This document shows, in pieces, positions 1 through 11,649 of a stretch of DNA of 64,000 nt. Position numbers and translations under genes: made by a program. Under the pieces are notes generated by a model. The model had not been told where the DNA came from, ran no database searches, and saw only the letters and a list, made by a program, of their open reading frames with translations. Origin of the DNA: Thysanoteuthis rhombus (lineage: Eukaryota; Mollusca; Cephalopoda; Oegopsida; Thysanoteuthidae); contig OY735225.1 in NCBI GenBank assembly GCA_963457665.1, forward strand, positions 3,560,086-3,624,085. Direction: 5' to 3'. Each line of letters starts with the position of its first letter. Positions within the stretch are counted from its first letter, which is position 1.

Positions 1-1305
1 GTCTGCAGGCACAGCCACGTCTATTATTTGGCAGGTTTTCCTCTTCTTCTCCACGATTACTAGGTCCAGTCTTCTCGCTTGGATAGGGTGGTCTATTTGG
101 AAGTCAAAGTCCCAAAGTAATTCGTGGTGTCCATTCTCCAGTACTGTCTCTTGCCGTTTGTGCTGATACCACTTTTCCGCATGATTAAATTCCATTCGTT
201 TATTCAGTTCCCAGTCTATCTCTGTCGCTACTCTATCGTGTCTTTGCTTATACTCCTTCTGGACTAGTTGAGTACATTCATTAATTACGCAGTTTACAAT
301 TTCATCCCCTTCCCCCCCCCATAGGCTGTACTTGCTGTTCGTCTGTGTTCTGGCGATTTTTGTTTTGATATAGTTTGTTCTAATGCATTTCGTATCTGAC
401 TTTTAAATTCTCCATATAGCTTTTTTTGGTCCCACTTTTCTTCCCTTGTGTACTGTGCTGCTCCATTGTTTTCTACCTTTTTGTTGTTTGCTGCGCTGCT
501 TCGGACACTCTTTATGATATCTTCACTGTTTGCTTGCATATACTTTTCTAGACCTGTTTTGGACCCACAGTCTTTTATGCTGATGAATCCTCTGCTGCCT
601 TCTTTTCTCTTCGTGTATAGTCTATCCGTGTCATCTCTAGGGTGTAAGGCCTTGTGCATTGTCATAAGCTTTTTTGCTTGCTGGTCCATTGCCTGGAGTT
701 CTTCCTTTGTCCAAGGAATGCCCTAGTGCAACTTACTACTGATACAGTCCATGTGTTTATTTCTTTTATCAGATTCTTGCTATCTAGTCTGGTCTCCAAT
801 ACTTTCCTCATCATCCTAAGGTATTCTCTTCTTATTTTTGCTTTCATTTCTTCCCGTTTTATCATGTTACATTCGAGAACTCCCAGGTATTTGTATCGGT
901 CTTATGTGGTCAATGCTCTAATACTCTTGCTGTTTGGGAATCCGATTCCTTCTGCTGCTGCGAACCCTCCTTTGTGCATTACGATTAGTGCGCATTTTTC
1001 TATCCTAAACTTCATCTCAATGTCATCACTCTATTCCTTCACTTTGCTGAACAACGTTTTGAGCTCCTACCCCTGTTCTTCACAAATATTTTTATGCGGT
1101 CCATGTTCATTAGGGGTTTGACTTTTCAGTTTGCTTCGGAGAATAGGTATCTTTTGTTGTTTTTCAGAATCCTGTTGTGTGGTATCATAGTTAGAAACAA
1201 ATAGTAATGGGAACAGATAGTCTCCCTGGAAGATTCCCCTTTTTATACTTACCTCTGCTAAGTTTTTTTCTGTAGCTGTCAAGTCTACTTTCCAGTTTTT
1301 CATAG
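1..1305 (-). mobile_element. 5'-truncated R2/R4-like LINE (RT to RLE endonuclease), runs off window start
   Basis: Minus-strand pieces spell a non-LTR retrotransposon protein in order. About 1303-1200 carries the reverse-transcriptase signature KRGIFQGD followed by PLLF. About 860-290 carries the post-RT region, including KLMTMHKALHPRDD and GFISIKDC. About 300-230 is a zinc-knuckle tail ending VINECTQL, followed by QKEYKQRHDRVA. About 210-1 carries WDFDFQIDHPIQAR, DLVIVEKKRKTCQIIDVAVP. The last part matches the PD-(D/E)XK restriction-like endonuclease of R2/R4-type LINEs, although the usual RRPD here reads RRLD. The reading frame is broken in several places, so this is a dead copy. The plus-strand copy at 12.73-13.49 kb is the same family and supplies the C-terminus missing here. 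Confidence 0.85.
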
Positions 1306-1317
1306 AGATGGCTATGA

Positions 1318-1318
1318 A

Positions 1319-1384
<66 letters not shown>
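1318..1384. repeat. (ATC/GAT)n microsatellite between two LINE pieces
   Basis: About 22 uninterrupted CAT/ATC triplets. Read on the minus strand this is a GAT-type tail. It lies directly after the 3' untranslated segment at 1640-1385 and directly before the truncated LINE body at 1305-1. Confidence 0.95.
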
Positions 1385-1385
<1 letters not shown>

Positions 1386-1645
1386 GTTGCCTGATGAACA
1401 ACGCTGGAGACTGAGTGACAGCAAGTCCTTTGTAGTGCAGTGGTTTACAGTTTCACACCAGTTGCCAGATGGTTATCGCTGGAGGCTGAGGTATTTAGTC
1501 TCTTGTCTTCCTCTCATATCGTCCACACCGATCACAATGGTACCGCCTCCACCAAACCCTTTTTTTGGCTGTTCGGCCTTTGCTACCAGCTGGGGATCAT
1601 AGGTCTCTTATTTCAAGTACTCTTCTCAGTATTCAGGCAATCCTC
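1385..1645 (-). mobile_element. 3' end of a second R2/R4-like LINE copy
   Basis: On the minus strand this begins with a decayed version of the LINE C-terminus (compare ATACTGAGGAAAGTGCT at 12.34 kb). It then runs through the characteristic 3' untranslated segment: CCTCCAGCGATAACC, GGCAACTGGTGTGAAACTG and CTTGCTGTCACTCA. The same segments close both plus-strand copies at 12.5-12.66 and 13.3-13.49 kb. It is therefore a separate 5'-truncated insertion, upstream of the copy at 1-1305. Confidence 0.7.
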
Positions 1646-1651
1646 AATTGA

Positions 1652-1662
1652 TGTTGTTGTTG

Positions 1663-1702
<40 letters not shown>

Positions 1703-1750
1703 GATGATGATGATGATGATGATGATGATGTGGTGGTGGTGGTGGTGGTG
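1652..1750. repeat. Compound trinucleotide array (TTG)n(TTA)n(TGA)n(TGG)n
   Basis: Four trinucleotide blocks follow each other without interruption and differ stepwise by one base. The array abuts the truncated LINE end at 1645. Confidence 0.95.
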
Positions 1751-2286
1751 TATCTAAGGTGTCAAAATCGCAAAAAAAAAAACGCCATCGCAAACTATTT
1801 TCGATTCTGGAAGTCAGTCTCAAATTCGAAAAATTGAAAAAAAAATATCCCAATTGGCAACATTGAAAACATTTTTTAAAATCCAATTATTGTCAACGCT
1901 GGACTCTAAAAAAAAAAGCAAAACGAAAAACATTTTAATTGGCAACCTTGACCTAGATCTGACGAGACCCCAAGGTGAAATTTTGGTAAGAACAACCAAG
2001 AAAATGATTGTATTGTTCAAAGTTGTATTTTAGATTTTAATTCTTTAACTTAATGAATTTAAAGGTGTTATAAACTGAAATGGAATGAAAAGTCCACTTT
2101 TCAAAGAATCGTTTTCCTAAGTATTTTACCCCCAGAAAACAGGAAAAAAAAGATAAACAGATCTATTCTAGAAATCTCTATAATGTTTATTCATTATTAT
2201 TGTGATTAGTTTTACCTTCATCCAAACTTACGGTTCTATTTTTTTACAAATTTGAATTGACATATTAACCTACGATTCTAAGTGGT

Positions 2287-2702
2287 AATAAAAAAAACTG
2301 AAAGTTAAGATGAAGGTATAAACTAGTCATAATTAATAATAATGTTGCAATGGTTCATCCAAGAATGAATTTGAAAATATTTTTTTAAATATCATTGTAT
2401 CAAAAAGACTATTAAGTCACAATCGTAAACGTTACCAAGCGTGGAATATCGAATGTGGAATAAAATCGGCTATTGTTCAAGTATAAAGTCCCGGTGACTG
2501 AATGGTTTGGTGAGTTTGATTCTCACCGTGGGCTTACTCTTTACTTCTGACTGCACTGTCTGTTTAATCGTTGCCTTAGGATTGCAGTCCGATTCAAAGA
2601 TATGATAAAAAGCAACTGAAAGTTAGGATGAAGGTGAAAAAATTGTCAAAATTAATAATAATGTTACAGTAGTTCATCCATGAATAAATTTGAAGAAAAA
2701 AT
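2287..2702. repeat. Direct repeat of ~100 bp around a tRNA-like scrap
   Basis: The stretches 2287-2383 and 2603-2702 share CTGAAAGTTA(A/G)GATGAAGGT, AATTAATAATAATGTT and the TTCATCCA(A/T)GAAT region, at an offset near 316 bases. Between them, 2484-2540 has tRNA-promoter-like pieces (TGACTGAATGG, then GTTTGATTCTC) that are too close together for a tRNA gene. This is probably a SINE remnant. Confidence 0.5.
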
Positions 2703-2903
2703 CGTCATAATGTTTATCTATTTATATTATAAACCGTTCAATACATTCAAGCTCCCACGGAAACCAGAATTTGGTGGCTCTGAAACGATATTACGCGCAT
2801 TCCTTAGATTCTATAACACATTTTGCTTTAAATAAGATAAGTGATGAAATTAGAGATGATAGTGTTCTTTTTAACTTGATTTCATAAATATGTCAACTTG
2901 TAT

Positions 2904-2988
<85 letters not shown>
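2904..2988. repeat. (ATC)n tail of an RTE-like LINE
   Basis: About 28 ATC triplets immediately follow, in element orientation (minus strand), the stop of the RTE C-terminus. Confidence 0.9.
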
Positions 2989-3336
2989 GTCTTTTAACAT
3001 ACGTCGTTGGACATACACCTTCCTCAGGATTCACCACAATTCTCGATCATGGGCGTCGCGGAGACAGTATTTTCTTAACTTATCTAGTTCATCTGTCCAT
3101 TTTGTATTCTGTCGGCCTAGGTTTCGCATGTGATTTCTGGGAATCCATGTTGTGAGTTGTGATGTCCATCGGTTGTCTTTCATTCTTGCAACATGGCCTG
3201 CCCATTGTCATTTAAGTTTTTTTAAATTGATTCTATGATGTTTCAGACTCCCGTTTTCTTCCTGATGTTCTGTGCTGTTTTGTGATCTCTCCATGTGAGG
3301 TTGAGCATGATTGTCTCATGCGTGCGTTGTATTTGA
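2989..3336 (-). mobile_element. RTE-like LINE 3' end, 5'-truncated
   Basis: The minus strand encodes the decayed C-terminal end of an RTE-type LINE. The signature on the plus strand is CGTTGGACATACACCTTCC, the reverse complement of the codons for KVYVQR. Further along are segments for the motifs seen intact elsewhere in the window (MQCAHERI, WRDHKT, DIIES, WAGHV). Related copies lie at 21.55, 22.92, 38.17, 43.70, 44.36, 47.79, 53.7 and 57.1 kb. Confidence 0.85.
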
Positions 3337-3339
3337 AAA

Positions 3340-4246
3340 AAAAATATAGATAACTAGCATCGATCAAAAATAAGAGTGGAATTGCTTGTCATGAAATTCA
3401 GTCTTCAAAGTCTTTATTAGAACATCGACTGTTGGAGTACGCTTGCAAATTATAAAGCATTCAAATAGATTCATCTTCATCGCGGTGAAAGTTTCATACA
3501 GCATTAAAAAAACAACTTGATATAGTTAATTTAAAGTTGCAGTTAACGAGAGAGTCCCGTTATGGACATCGGTTTGGATTCGAACCACAAATCTCCCATA
3601 CTACATAGAGACCTGAAAGAGACGTTTAAAATTTCAAAAGGATTTAAGAATTACGACAAAAAAAAAAAATCAATAAATAAAATAAATTAACTTCTCTGAC
3701 CAAACAACCAATTCAGTTTGTAGATCAGGAAAATTATCAAACTTGGATTTTTTTTCAACGAAAGAGTATCAAATTACTGGAATAGAGTCAATTGTTTTAA
3801 AATCGGGCTTGGTAAATTTCGCAGTCATTGCATAAATCAAAGGGACGATTTGGAGAACTTTCAAATGAAAATTTCAAGACAATATGAGTTAATTGAATTC
3901 TATCTTTAAAGTAGAATTGTGTACAAGAAAAAATGTTATTTGAGATGCCCAAGGAGCAAATATATTCAATAAATGAATAAGTTGATAAGGTCATTATCAC
4001 TGAATCGTCCTTTAAGAGGAAATCAATGCAATTTAACGCGACTAAAATTAACCCGGATGTTTTTATGTATTTGTCGTTGAGTTCTTTGAATATCTATTTG
4101 ACATTTTTGTTGCTGATAGTTAAAAAACAATAGAACGTTCCAGCTGCTACAAACGCTTTTATTTCTCTAATCGACGCTAAAATTTTACCAAACACTTAAA
4201 AGGGCAGCTGTTTCGTTATGTGTCTCTGGTCTTTGATAGTGATACG
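3340..4246. other. AT-rich DNA without recognised features
   Basis: I see no credible coding region or RNA gene here. Open frames are short, and composition is AT-rich with short A runs. Confidence 0.6.
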
Positions 4247-4562
4247 GGCACTACTTTTCACCCCAACCATCCCGGCCGATAAGCTATCCCAGCCAGTGAT
4301 TCACGCAAGAAGACGGAATAAGCATCCTTCCCTCTCTCTCCCTATCTTTCACTCTATCGTGAAAAGAAATAAAAATCCCCCCTCTCTTCCTTTCTTTTAC
4401 TCTACCATAAAAAGAAATAGATGTCCCCTCTCCCCTTTCTTCCACTCTGTCGTAAAATCCCATCCCATCCCTTTATTTCACTCTATCGTTCGTAGATAAC
4501 CAACTTGAATTTCTGGCTTGAATAGCTTATCACCTGGGATGGCTGGGATAGAAAGCAGTGCC
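4247..4562. mobile_element. Small terminal-inverted-repeat element (MITE-like) with internal tandem repeats
   Basis: The left end (GGCACTACTTTTCACCCCAA, then ATCCCGGCCGATAAGCTAT) is matched in reverse complement by the right end (ATAGCTTATCACCTGGGAT, then GGCTGGGATAGAAAGCAGTG, CC). The arms are about 41 bases with roughly three quarters identity by eye. The interior, 4345-4490, holds four degenerate copies of a 36-48-bp pyrimidine-rich unit that starts ACTCTATCGT. There is no coding capacity. Target duplications are not clear, so the superfamily is unknown. Confidence 0.6.
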
Positions 4563-4672
4563 TTAGAGATACAGTCATAGCACGTCAACTATTGTTTAGA
4601 AGAATCAATTTTAGTGAAAATTACAATTAAAATTAAAGTGTCCATAGTTTTATTTATAAACTTCATTATTTA

Positions 4673-5040
4673 CCTCTGCCAACAAAGTTAGAAGACGCAT
4701 ACGTATTCACTCTTGTCTGCCTGCCCACCTACCCGTTTGACTGTTTGTCTACCCACTCCTGAAGTTCTCATTGAATTTCATTGATTTATTGTGGAAAAGT
4801 GAGCCATAGGCAAAAAAAAAAAAAAAAAAAAAAGGATGAGGAAACAGATTAAATTTCAGGATAGATCCAGGGATTCTTTCTGATAAAGAGATATTTTTCA
4901 CTCTCTCTCTCTCTCTCTTCATACATTTATGTATTCATTCATATCTGTGCACATAAGTTCTCAATGAATTTCAGCGACATTTTGTGGAAAAGTTGGTCTT
5001 AAGCTAAGGAAAATTTGATTACATTTCTTTGAATTGATGA
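4673..5040 (+). repeat. CCTCTGCCAA-type interspersed element
   Basis: It begins TACCTCTGCCAACAAAGTT and contains the module TTCTCAATGAATTTCA...ATTTTGTGGAAAAGT twice (about 4760 and 4950). A poly-A tract (4810-4833) and a short CT run sit between the modules. The same family, with the end GGCAGAGGTATGCACTC and AGTGCTTTCTAGT, recurs at 11.33, 34.03, 44.87, 45.69 and 54.13 kb. Confidence 0.6.
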
Positions 5041-5081
5041 CAAATGCACTCCCATTTCTAAAGCCCAACTCAGGTCGACCT

Positions 5082-5101
5082 TTTTTTTTTTTTTTTTTTT
5101 T
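5082..5101. repeat. Poly-T tract
   Basis: An uninterrupted run of T of about 20 bases. Confidence 0.9.
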
Positions 5102-5149
5102 ACTGAAGTTTGAAAATTCTGTTTACAGGATCTGTTATTAAAGGCGTCG

Positions 5150-5270
5150 AAGAAGTACACATATTTTTGGAATAATATTGTATGGAGAAATTAATTGTTC
5201 TGTTTACCTTTTAAATTATAACGAAGCGAGGGAGTTTGACACTAGCATAGCCCAACTTGTTATTGCCACT
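5150..5270. repeat. Dispersed repeat shared with 18.58-18.71 kb
   Basis: TTTTGGAATAATATTG, TTGTTTACCTTTTA or its near match, and the AGCC(C/A)AACTTGTTAT segment occur in the same order and spacing in both places. Family unknown. Confidence 0.5.
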
Positions 5271-5399
5271 GTTGATATTGTTGATTTTTGTGCATTTTCC
5301 AGTGGCGTTGTTATCGCTAGAGTTTGAGTAACAGTAATCTTCTCTAATCTCCAACACCTTCCTCAGTATCCTTGCCGACCCCCCCCCTAACATCTGAAA

Positions 5400-6930
5400 T
5401 GTTATGCCTTGGGCAATCTCAACTCTTCCTTTTCTAATTCATCTAATTTAGAGTTTACTGTTTTGGGCACAGTTCCAAAGGCACCAACTCATGATACGAT
5501 GGGATGGGCTCGGAACAAGTACCAGCTCCAAGTATAAAAGAAAAAAAACGCACATTACAATAGTTTTGTGGCATAATTAACTTGAATAAATAATTGAAAG
5601 GAAACATAACATTTTTCCTACTGAAACATGTCACATTTATGTGTCAAGTGCCGTAAATGGTCAACATTTTGATTTAGGCATCCTGTGCTTCACTTTATAT
5701 GACGTAGGCAGTAATGAAAATGGGTTTTGGGAATTAGTTATACGTTAGGGATTGGTTTTCGAAACTAAGTATACGGTAATGTCTCAGTTAGTAGATATTG
5801 AACATATAAAAACCTGTAGGTATGCGCCGTACCTCACGTACACCCCCCTCCATTCTCACCCTTTGATATAGTTTCGGAAAAGGAGTTTTATAATCCATAG
5901 AAGAGCAGATCCCAAGTGGCCTAGGATACCCATGTAAAGGGTCTGCAAAACATAAATCATTCTGAAAGAAGATGAGTTAAAAAAATAAACAATTGTCAAA
6001 AAATAATACAGAAAAAAATAGACCGATATCCATGGCTATCTGAAGAAGCCGTATAAGTACAATCCATTTTTCATCTACGTATTTATGTAAAGCGGGATTT
6101 TCTGCAAACGCAACAATAAAACAATTAAAGGTTAATCATCATACTAAACTGAATGTTGAGACAGTAACTAAAATCCAGCTGTCAACCATTAAACCACACT
6201 TCACAGAGATTTGTAATTCATCAAAACGACTTTTATCTCATCTCTCTTCTTCTTTTGGTGCTAGATATGAGCCCACCCCCGTCCTAATGGGTGGATCTAT
6301 TCGCTGTAAAAAAAAAAAGAGTCAATAAAATAGACACATAGCAGTTTTGTAGGGTGGGGATTATGGTTTTTTATTTTTTTAAGAAGATTAAATTATAAGA
6401 AGCGAGACGATGCGAGCAAACACACGAAAAATTGCATAATTAGCATATTTTTGGGGGGTTGGGATGGGTGCTTTTTTTCAAAAAATTGATTTGCTGAAAA
6501 CGTTGACTCGTAGATTTAGGGAAAAATATCTAAAAATATTGCTTGTCACAGAAATAAACAAAAAATATCGCTTTCTTTACACTCTCCTGCCCACTGTTGA
6601 CGAGATATCTCAGTGTCACTCTAAATCCCTCTCTAACAATTATATCGCCTCCAACTGCTCTAAGAATATCAACATGTACGCAGCAGGCAGGCTGGCAGGC
6701 AGATTTAGCTGAAAAGAAAGCTTGCATTTGAATTGTAAATCTCCTAAAAGATTTGAGGATTCGATTAAAAGAAATCTACATAGGGCTCCCAGGTCCATTC
6801 ACGGTTAATTTCATGGAGTTATATCAGATAGTTTTTGCGGTAGGTGTCACATACAGACGAACGGAAATTTGGTGAATTATGTGTCGTTTCGGAAAACTTG
6901 TGATTGCTTATTTTTACTATTACCTCCCTA
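5400..6930. other. Non-coding AT-rich DNA
   Basis: No gene is supported. It includes homopolymer runs and short open frames only. Confidence 0.6.
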
Positions 6931-6931
6931 T

Positions 6932-7192
<261 letters not shown>

Positions 7193-7231
7193 CAAACCTG
7201 TACATTATTCTTGGAGCGAAACGAAAGTGAC

Positions 7232-7305
7232 GGCCGGTTAGCTCAGTTGGTTAGAGCGTCGTGCTAATAACGCGAATGTCGTGGGTTCGAGCCCCATACT
7301 GGCCA
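7232..7305 (+). tRNA. tRNA-Ile (anticodon AAT)
   Basis: A full cloverleaf can be drawn. The acceptor stem GGCCGGT/ACTGGCC closes with one G-T pair and has discriminator A at 7305. The D-arm GCTC/GAGC follows. The anticodon stem TCGTG/CGCGA surrounds the loop CTAATAA with anticodon AAT at 7266-7268. The T-arm GTGGG/CCCAT has the loop TTCGAGC. Internal promoter boxes are intact: an A box starting TAGCTCAGTTGG and a B box GGTTCGAGCC. A short Pol III terminator, TTTT, lies at 7313-7316. The sequence is close to the general animal tRNA-Ile(AAT) and has no intron. Base pairing throughout suggests a working gene, not a SINE head. Confidence 0.93.
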
Positions 7306-7669
7306 AGTGATCTTTTGGAATCGAGTAGACATTATTGGCTCCCTCCAATGCTCAATGATTAGGTTCGATTGAAAAAATCAATTAAAAAAAAATTACCACT
7401 GGCCCAATAGAACAATAGGTAGAATATGACGAGCATTTCTTTCTACATGTCTGCATGGTGTAATGGCCGCCTTCTTGCTATTAGTACATGAATGTTTTTA
7501 CTGCGATGATGCCCGTTTTTGCTATCAATGTCTCCCTGACTCATATTGACGCACCTATTACCGTGGATTTGGATGTTTTTTTCCTGTTCAATGTATGATA
7601 AATTCGTTTCTTCTTTTAATCCCTCCATCACAACTTGCTGACTTTATCAAGTGTACGGTGCGCTAATTT

Positions 7670-8365
7670 GTCAAGATTTCTTTGTTTGGCTTGATATCTT
7701 TCGAGCAAAAGACGCTGAGAAGTCCCTGTAGCGTCCCTTCGAATCAGTCCTAGTTTTTCTTATGGAGAGGCCTATAACACTTTTGGTTGTTTCTGAGACG
7801 TCAGATTTTGTAAAGTCCTGGAGGGCTTCAGGGAAAAATGTCTTTCCAACAAATGATAGTTTCTTCTCAGGGTTCCCACTTCTATTGAATTCCACCGAAG
7901 CATCCTTGTTTTGGAGACAGCCAACCTTGGAGGTGGGGATGTTTTTTGATATTCTACTCCTTTCTGGCTTTAGCTTGAAATGGAAACTGGTTTACGATGG
8001 ACATAACAGTAGTCGGCATAGCACATTGCACAGGGGAAAAACTCTAGTGTGGTGGTTTCTATGGTGCACCAAAATGTGAAGTGACAGTGTTTTGAGCGAG
8101 GGTGATACTCCGTTGTCTTTAACATTCTGTTGAAATAGTGTGTTGATGATCCACAGTTTCTGTTTCGCACAGAACTCAGGAACGAGCTGTCTTTTGTCAT
8201 TTGATTTTTCTACCCGATGTTTTCCGAGAACACCCTTTCATGTGCCGAAATTCTGCCCTGCCCTGATATTCAAATAGCCAAGGATATTGACTTCATCAGA
8301 GGCAGGGATATTTGTTAGGAACTTGCATAGGTCGGAGTAAAATTTAGATTTCTCCATCGGATTCG
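7670..8365 (-). mobile_element. LINE endonuclease-domain relic
   Basis: The minus strand, over several frames, reads as the apurinic-type endonuclease of a non-LTR retrotransposon: FYSDLCKFLTNIPASDEV, then ILGYLNIRAGQ (normally LGDFNARVG), then GVLGKH and KSNDKRQLVPEFCAKQ. It continues with LWIINTLFQ and, in a shifted frame, the region before the terminal YTDHR. Order and spacing fit the family. Frames are broken, so this is inactive. Whether it belongs to the RTE-like family elsewhere in the window is not settled, since those copies keep only 3' ends. Confidence 0.65.
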
Positions 8366-8369
8366 ACCT

Positions 8370-9340
8370 TGTGAAAATCAATTGAAACGTTGTGAAAAAG
8401 TGTAAATGAAAAAAAAAAGAAAATGTATTCCACTTCTACAATAGTAACCATATCCATATACACACATTACAACCTGAGATGTCTTCCTTGGCACTTGGGG
8501 GCATTTGGACATGGTTTGGCATAATCCACTAGATTTGCACAGTCTGTGACGATTCTCAGATCCGTCTCTTGTCGTGGTTATCTTCCAACTGCATCTTCTA
8601 TGCGTTTCGGCGTAATAGACCCTGTGTCCTTGCGGGACTTGATCACGACTGACTGCTGCAAGACCGACACCAACCTCTTTTGCTAGGTCCCTACAAGTTT
8701 TTTCTTGCGGGTTCGTGCCGGGTTACAATCTTTGTACACTTCTGGGATACCATGAACGTCGCAGAAAACAGTTACATAACAACTAAACAGAAGTTGAAAC
8801 AACAGACTTACCCTGAAAAAACAAAACAAAAAGATGCAGAACCAAACGATGCAATAACCACGTATGCGTAATTATAGCATCAGTTATTCTTCAAAGAATG
8901 ATGAAATTTCCTATACGTCATGATGTGACCCATCGAAAAATCACACACACACACACACACACACACACTCTCACTATGAAAATGGCAACTTTTGGGTATG
9001 TGAACGAGAACTACATTAAAAAAAGGGAAAAATCTCAGTTTGTTTCAATCAATTTCCGCCAAGGTCTCTATACAGTTTTTTTGTTGATGGCGTATACGGT
9101 GGGTATATTTTGTTGCTTCGAAGTCATGGCGTTCCTCACCATTAAGCTTCACCATTGAAACACTTCTCTGGTTACAACTTGTTCGACCAGTAGAGGGTGT
9201 TGCCCACTTCGCACTCTTTCAGACCACCTTGATCTGGAAAGTGAACCTCGCGAAATAAGCAGCCATGTCGTCGCCCAACTGATAGGTTCGAGTGCGAGTA
9301 GTCCAGGATGTCTCTCTGTTCTAATTTCTTTTCTCTATTT
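8370..9340. other. Unassigned DNA with a CA microsatellite
   Basis: Pieces such as 8470-8710 have a coding-like, less AT-rich composition but match nothing I can name. A (CA)n run lies at 8942-8968. No gene is supported. Confidence 0.5.
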
Positions 9341-9421
9341 AGTTCTCATGTTAGCAAGCTTGAAAAGGTTTCTTTTTCGTTTGATTAGGGTTAAGGTTCA
9401 CACGCACACACAAACGCACAT

Positions 9422-9504
<83 letters not shown>
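9422..9504. repeat. (TA)n microsatellite
   Basis: About 41 TA dinucleotides, preceded by a short CA-rich run. Confidence 0.97.
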
Positions 9505-9506
<2 letters not shown>

Positions 9507-9699
9507 GGGATATACTGGATTGATATGATTGACTAGTCTGAAATAGATAGGTATGAAAATATCTTAATCGATATGAAAGAATAGACTGAGGTTGATACGA
9601 ATAGAATCAGATCGATCGCTAGATGGATAGATATGAATAAACTATGATAGATTAATAGATAGATACGTACCAACAAACAGAAAATCATTAATATATTGA

Positions 9700-10070
9700 C
9701 ATGTATGGTAGGGTAACCAATAAAAATCGTCATTTTTGGCTGCTTGTCGAGTTGAGGGTGATCAATTAAAAAATTGAAAAAAAATGGATGATCAATGAAT
9801 AAGTTACTCCTCTTGCATTTATTTGGACAGTGATTCATAAAAAGAGTATAAATCTAAACGAAAACAAGTGTCAATGCTGTTGGACACAAACTAGCATAAA
9901 CTTTCATTGTAAATTGAACCCACCACCAAGAACCTATTTGGGGACCGATTGAAAAAAGCTAACCCATAGAGTCAGCCCATCTGCCAGCCAGCCAGCCAGC
10001 CAGACAGACAGACAAACCAACTTGAAAACCGAAGAAACCTGTGTTGATAACTTTGGTGACTGTTTTGCTT
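9700..10070 (-). repeat. Copy of ~450-bp interspersed repeat (family A)
   Basis: In minus orientation this runs from ACTGTC-type subterminal motifs through GGTTTCTTCGGTTTTCAAG and GGCTGGCTGGCTGGC to the TGATCACCCTCAAC end and GGTTACCC. A CCAG/CAGA run (9991-10015) has grown at the internal GGCTGGCT site. Other copies: 11.65, 21.06, 25.38, 31.47, 34.49, 39.27, 42.69 and 61.31 kb. Confidence 0.7.
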
Positions 10071-10107
10071 GGAGGTTTCTAATGGATAGATATGAACAGA
10101 CTGTCAC

Positions 10108-10397
<290 letters not shown>

Positions 10398-10851
10398 GAG
10401 AACTCAGACTAGATATAGATATGAATAAGCTGAGTTTGATGCATATACATGTAGGTTTATCGTCGTGGCCAGTATTTTCAAGGTAAAATGAATTCGTCAG
10501 GTCTAAATTTAGATGGACGAATCATGTTTTTGTTCTCCACGTCAGAACCGGATGTGCTCAAATTACCGTGTGTCGCTTAGGTGAAAGCATTGCGAGAGAT
10601 TTTGCTTGTGACCGATGGAGATAAGTGTGTATGTGCGTGTGCGTGTGTGAGTGTGTGTGTGTGTGTGCGTGTGTGCACGTACGCGCATACGTGCAGTGGG
10701 TGTGGTTGTCAGCCAAAACAATTAGATAGAAGTGTCCAAGTAATCCGTTACTGGAAATAGAAATCGGCCGGGACATGTCACGTGGCATCGAGATCTACTT
10801 GTCATCGTCGCAAATTTAAGAATGGATATATATTTTTTAAAACAATCTTCA

Positions 10852-11110
10852 CCTCAGTCAACAAATTTGGTGGGGTATTCGGTCGTGTCCATCTTCCCGA
10901 CTATCTGTCAGTATATCTCCCAAAACTACTAAAATGAATTTTGATGACAATTTGGATGTGGATAGATGGACGGAAATATTTTTCCGTCTTTTTTGTAGAT
11001 GTGTCCACACATCTCTATTAGACGATTGCCGAACTGTCAGTCGGTCAGTCGGTCTCACTTACGTTAATCAACAGAAATATCACGTCATTAATGCTATGAT
11101 GTAAAAACAG
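10852..11110 (+). repeat. Degenerate interspersed repeat, second half shared with 57.3 kb
   Basis: The first part resembles the CCTCTGCCAA family (CACCTCAGTCAACAAATTTGGTGG, AAATGAATTTTGATGACAAT). From 10996 onward it shares GATGT(G/C)(T/C)CC, TATTAGACG-like, CGGTCAGT and TTACGTTAA(T/A)CAACAGAAA with 57320-57440. Confidence 0.45.
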
Positions 11111-11329
11111 AATGTACGAGTTCGGCATTTTTTGGTATTTAAGTTAAGCTATTTACGAATATCATGGAAAATAATACTCTCAGGTTATTTCCATACTGAC
11201 ATTTTAAAACAAGTATGAGGATCAATTGTTTAAAAAAAAGACTGCTTGCTTTCCTTCCTCCTCCTGCTACTAACACCATAGATTGAGGACACATCTTTGA
11301 ACTTATGGTTCTTGTTTAATGCTACGCCC

Positions 11330-11455
11330 ATGTCTATCCATATGATATCTCCAAATGTTCTCAATGAATTTCCACGAAAATTTGTTGAACTTGAGATAAT
11401 AAGCAAAGGAAGAAGCGAGCAATTCTTAGTATGCGGTATCAAAGTGCTTTCTAGT
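11330..11455 (+). repeat. CCTCTGCCAA-family fragment
   Basis: It contains GTTCTCAATGAATTTCCACG, TTTGTTGAACTTG and the AGTGCTTTCTAGT end. Confidence 0.5.
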
Positions 11456-11649
11456 TGACAATGTTTTCTTTTAGATAATAATAAAGAAAAAAACTTGAGT
11501 GGCCAAACAGGATGTTTTGAACCTGTTCCGTCTGTAAAGACTCGGAGACCAGTATCGCACGAGTGCAGGACCCCCCCTCCCTGGGACAAAACAGCCTCAT
11601 GACAGAACTCTTTAGGACAAAAAACCCTTAGGAAAATGATATACAGAAT

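Noticed and set aside
2484-2540. Possible second tRNA gene
   Set aside because: Box-like motifs are too close together and no cloverleaf can be drawn.
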